Source: an uncultured Flavobacteriales bacterium (GTDB lineage Bacteria > Bacteroidota > Bacteroidia > Flavobacteriales_D > Crocinitomicaceae). Taken from it: a DNA stretch of 8,484 nt. The stretch is taken from assembly GCA_913031405.1 (NCBI GenBank), contig CAJWCX010000035.1:1-8484 (forward strand). Direction: 5' to 3'. The position numbers and the translations under genes were made by a program. Below are positions 7,297 to 8,484 of this stretch, in pieces. Position 1 is the first letter of the stretch. The number at the start of each line of letters is the position of its first letter. Below the pieces are notes generated by a model. It was not told the origin of the DNA. It ran no database searches and saw nothing but the letters and a program-made list of their open reading frames with translations.

Positions 7297-7872
7297 CTAA
7301 TACGTTGAGCCTATTCTTTTATTGACAAGACCATCAATTTTTGTAAAAAGATTGGTGGGCAAATAGGTCCGCCATTCAATTTCCTCTAGCTCTCCACCAA
7401 AAGCAAAATAATGGTCAATATTGGCTGTGATAAATTCCTTGACCACATGTTCATGAAAATTAATGGTTGCGATCCAACCCTCATCTAATTCTTCAAACCA
7501 TTCATCGTAATAACAATCATCTGAAGAATGAAAATTCAATACATTTTCTCCAATGAGGATGAATTTATTGATACCTTGATGCATCATTGGTTCGATGACT
7601 TCTCGCTTTAAGACCATAATATCGTTTTCTATTGCATCATTCCACTCTCCGATAAATTCAATGATGGCATATCCCCCGTCATAATCGGCATAGAGCACCT
7701 TCAAAAATAAGGTAGAAGATCCAAAATAATCCCATTGAGGATGAATTAGGAAATTGTATATGCGATTGGAAAACTCGAATTCACTGTATTCTCTTTCGTA
7801 GAAGGGTGATACTGCATCATCAGATGCAATGTAGTAACCACGCCAATTAAAAAAAGGTTCAATAAAGTGCAT
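7297..7872 (-). CDS. Conserved acidic hypothetical protein of Bacteroidota
   Basis: A 191-residue protein with no signal peptide or membrane segment, so probably cytosolic. I recall similar uncharacterised proteins in Flavobacteriales but know no function or named domain. It is strongly acidic (about 34 Asp/Glu against 12 Lys/Arg) and rich in aromatics. Distinctive segments are the N-terminal HFIEPFFNWRGYYIAS, EYSEFEFSNRIYN (29-41), IHPQWDYFGSSTLFLKVLYA (43-62), IGEWNDAIENDI (74-85), ILIGENVLNFHSSDDCYYDE (105-124) and FGGELEEIEWRT (158-169). It has a single Cys (120). A frame-extending TTG exists two codons upstream at 7878, but ATG 7872 is preferred because that TTG falls inside a consensus -7 element. 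Its stop is one base away from the stop of the convergent DUF819 gene, and no hairpin separates them. Confidence 0.85.
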   Translation of the reverse strand: MHFIEPFFNWRGYYIASDDAVSPFYEREYSEFEFSNRIYNFLIHPQWDYFGSSTLFLKVLYADYDGGYAIIEFIGEWNDAIENDIMVLKREVIEPMMHQGINKFILIGENVLNFHSSDDCYYDEWFEELDEGWIATINFHEHVVKEFITANIDHYFAFGGELEEIEWRTYLPTNLFTKIDGLVNKRIGSTY

Positions 7873-7875
7873 AGC

Positions 7876-7883
7876 CAAATTTA
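7876..7883 (-). promoter_or_regulatory. Candidate -7 element, possibly giving a leaderless transcript
   Basis: The reverse strand reads TAAATTTG, an exact TAnnTTTG match, ending three bases before the ATG at 7872. If it is used as a -7 element, transcription would begin at or next to the start codon. There is no TTG -33 element at the normal spacing, so the call rests on one short motif in an AT-rich region. Confidence 0.35.
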
Positions 7884-7937
7884 AAAAAGACGATTGACAT
7901 ATTCTTATTATTTTAGTAACACTTTAAAAATAAAACA

Positions 7938-8484
7938 ATGCGCAAACTCTCATTTCTTCCCATCCTTATATTAGTAATAGCTTCATGTGGAGATGAAGCT
8001 CCCAAAAAGAAAGAAACGAAAAATTGGTTTGACGCTCAAACGGATTACTCGTTTCAATCTAAAGCTGTAAACCTAATTTCTAACGAAGAAAATATCATGA
8101 CCTACGGATCCTTCAAAATGAACCAAATTCTTAAAAAAGGACTATTTGATTCTGAAATGGCAAAATCAAGTGTAGTCAAAATGGGTAAAAAGGAGTTGAA
8201 TAAAATCAATGAATCCGTTAATATGAATGCACCAATGTATTATGCGCTTCAAATGGGAGATACCCCTGAAGAACCGAATGTTCTTCTTTTTGGAAAAGTG
8301 AAAGATCAAAACAAAATGATTGACATGATTGAGGAACAAAACCCATATGCGAATCGAGAAGAAGCGGATAATTACTCCATTTTTTATAATGAAGGAATGA
8401 TTGCGGGAATAGGAAAAGAACAATTTATAATTAAAATAAACTCCTCAGGACAATTGGATATGATAACACCAAGGGAAGATATAG
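7938..8484 (+). CDS. Putative lipoprotein, possibly DUF4836-like (3'-partial)
   Basis: The frame is open from ATG 7938 to the right edge: 182 codons plus one base, with no stop. The N-terminus MRKLSFLPILILVIASC is a lipoprotein signal, with lipobox IAS-Cys17, so the protein should be cleaved at Cys17 and lipid-anchored. The next residues, GDEAP, contain two acidic residues, which only loosely resemble the acidic surface-export signals of Bacteroidota lipoproteins; the side of the outer membrane is therefore undecided. The mature part has a Lys-rich linker (PKKKETK) followed by alternating strands and amphipathic helices: IMTYGSFKMNQILKKG, then a helix, then MYYALQMG and NVLLFGKVKDQNKMIDMIEE. 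This order recalls DUF4836 lipoproteins, an assignment I hold weakly. It is divergent from the acidic hypothetical gene across a 65-bp AT-rich space, with no clear promoter match on the forward strand and no Shine-Dalgarno before the ATG. Confidence 0.85.
   Translation, partial: MRKLSFLPILILVIASCGDEAPKKKETKNWFDAQTDYSFQSKAVNLISNEENIMTYGSFKMNQILKKGLFDSEMAKSSVVKMGKKELNKINESVNMNAPMYYALQMGDTPEEPNVLLFGKVKDQNKMIDMIEEQNPYANREEADNYSIFYNEGMIAGIGKEQFIIKINSSGQLDMITPREDI

Noticed and set aside
7335..7354. Hairpin CAATTTTT-GTAA-AAAGATTG as a terminator after the DUF819 gene
   Set aside because: The stem is almost all A-T with a G-T pair, has no following T tract, and lies inside the coding region of the reverse gene.
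7894..7922. TTGACA with a 17-base space to TAACAC as a promoter for the lipoprotein gene
   Set aside because: The -10 half matches the housekeeping consensus poorly, and Bacteroidota do not use TTGACA/TATAAT; no TAnnTTTG lies at the right spacing.
8166..8423. Reverse open frame of 85 codons
   Set aside because: It lies opposite the lipoprotein gene, whose frame runs unbroken with a clear lipobox; the reverse product is low-complexity and lacks a plausible start context.
1..8484. A novel multigene system (defence, secretion or biosynthetic cluster)
   Set aside because: The genes alternate in strand, are separated by terminators or divergent spacers, and share no pathway; no nuclease, toxin, recombinase, repeat array or synthase signature is visible.

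Overview
The window looks like chromosomal DNA from a member of the Bacteroidota, most likely a flavobacterium-like (Flavobacteriales) organism. Three things point there: the DNA is visibly AT-rich, one gene ends in a type IX secretion C-terminal sorting domain (found only in this phylum), and the starts lack Shine-Dalgarno sequences while TAnnTTTG-type -7 elements occur in the intergenic spaces. No rRNA, tRNA, CRISPR array, insertion sequence, integrase or other sign of mobility was seen.

Layout from left to right. (1) purK, forward, missing only its extreme 5' end at the window edge. (2) A hairpin that can terminate transcription in both directions. (3) A convergent reverse-strand gene for a 681-residue secreted protein: signal peptide, LamG-like region, CARDB/Ig-like region, Omp28-type thioredoxin-like domain with a CxxC, and a T9SS sorting tail. 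(4) A divergent 180-bp intergenic region with candidate -7 elements on both strands. (5) A forward gene for a POT/PTR-family proton-coupled peptide transporter. It has an extra N-terminal hydrophobic helix and a hydrophilic insert of about 245 residues before its last membrane helix. (6) A strong intrinsic terminator. (7) A forward gene for a DUF819 membrane protein with an added N-terminal signal peptide and small periplasmic beta domain. (8) A reverse gene for a 191-residue, very acidic conserved hypothetical protein. Its stop codon lies one base from the preceding gene's stop, and it may be read from a leaderless transcript. (9) A divergent forward lipoprotein gene that runs off the right edge.

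The genes do not form an obvious operon or defence or biosynthetic system. Most are single transcription units in alternating orientation. Four of the six products are envelope, secreted or lipid-anchored proteins, so the region reads as ordinary core/envelope chromosome. I did not find a convincing new multigene system. The points most worth a second look are lineage-specific domain additions: the peptide-transporter insert, the periplasmic domain on the DUF819 protein, and the T9SS-exported LamG-Omp28 fusion. The conserved acidic protein of unknown function is also notable. No stretch longer than 300 bases lacks a gene.
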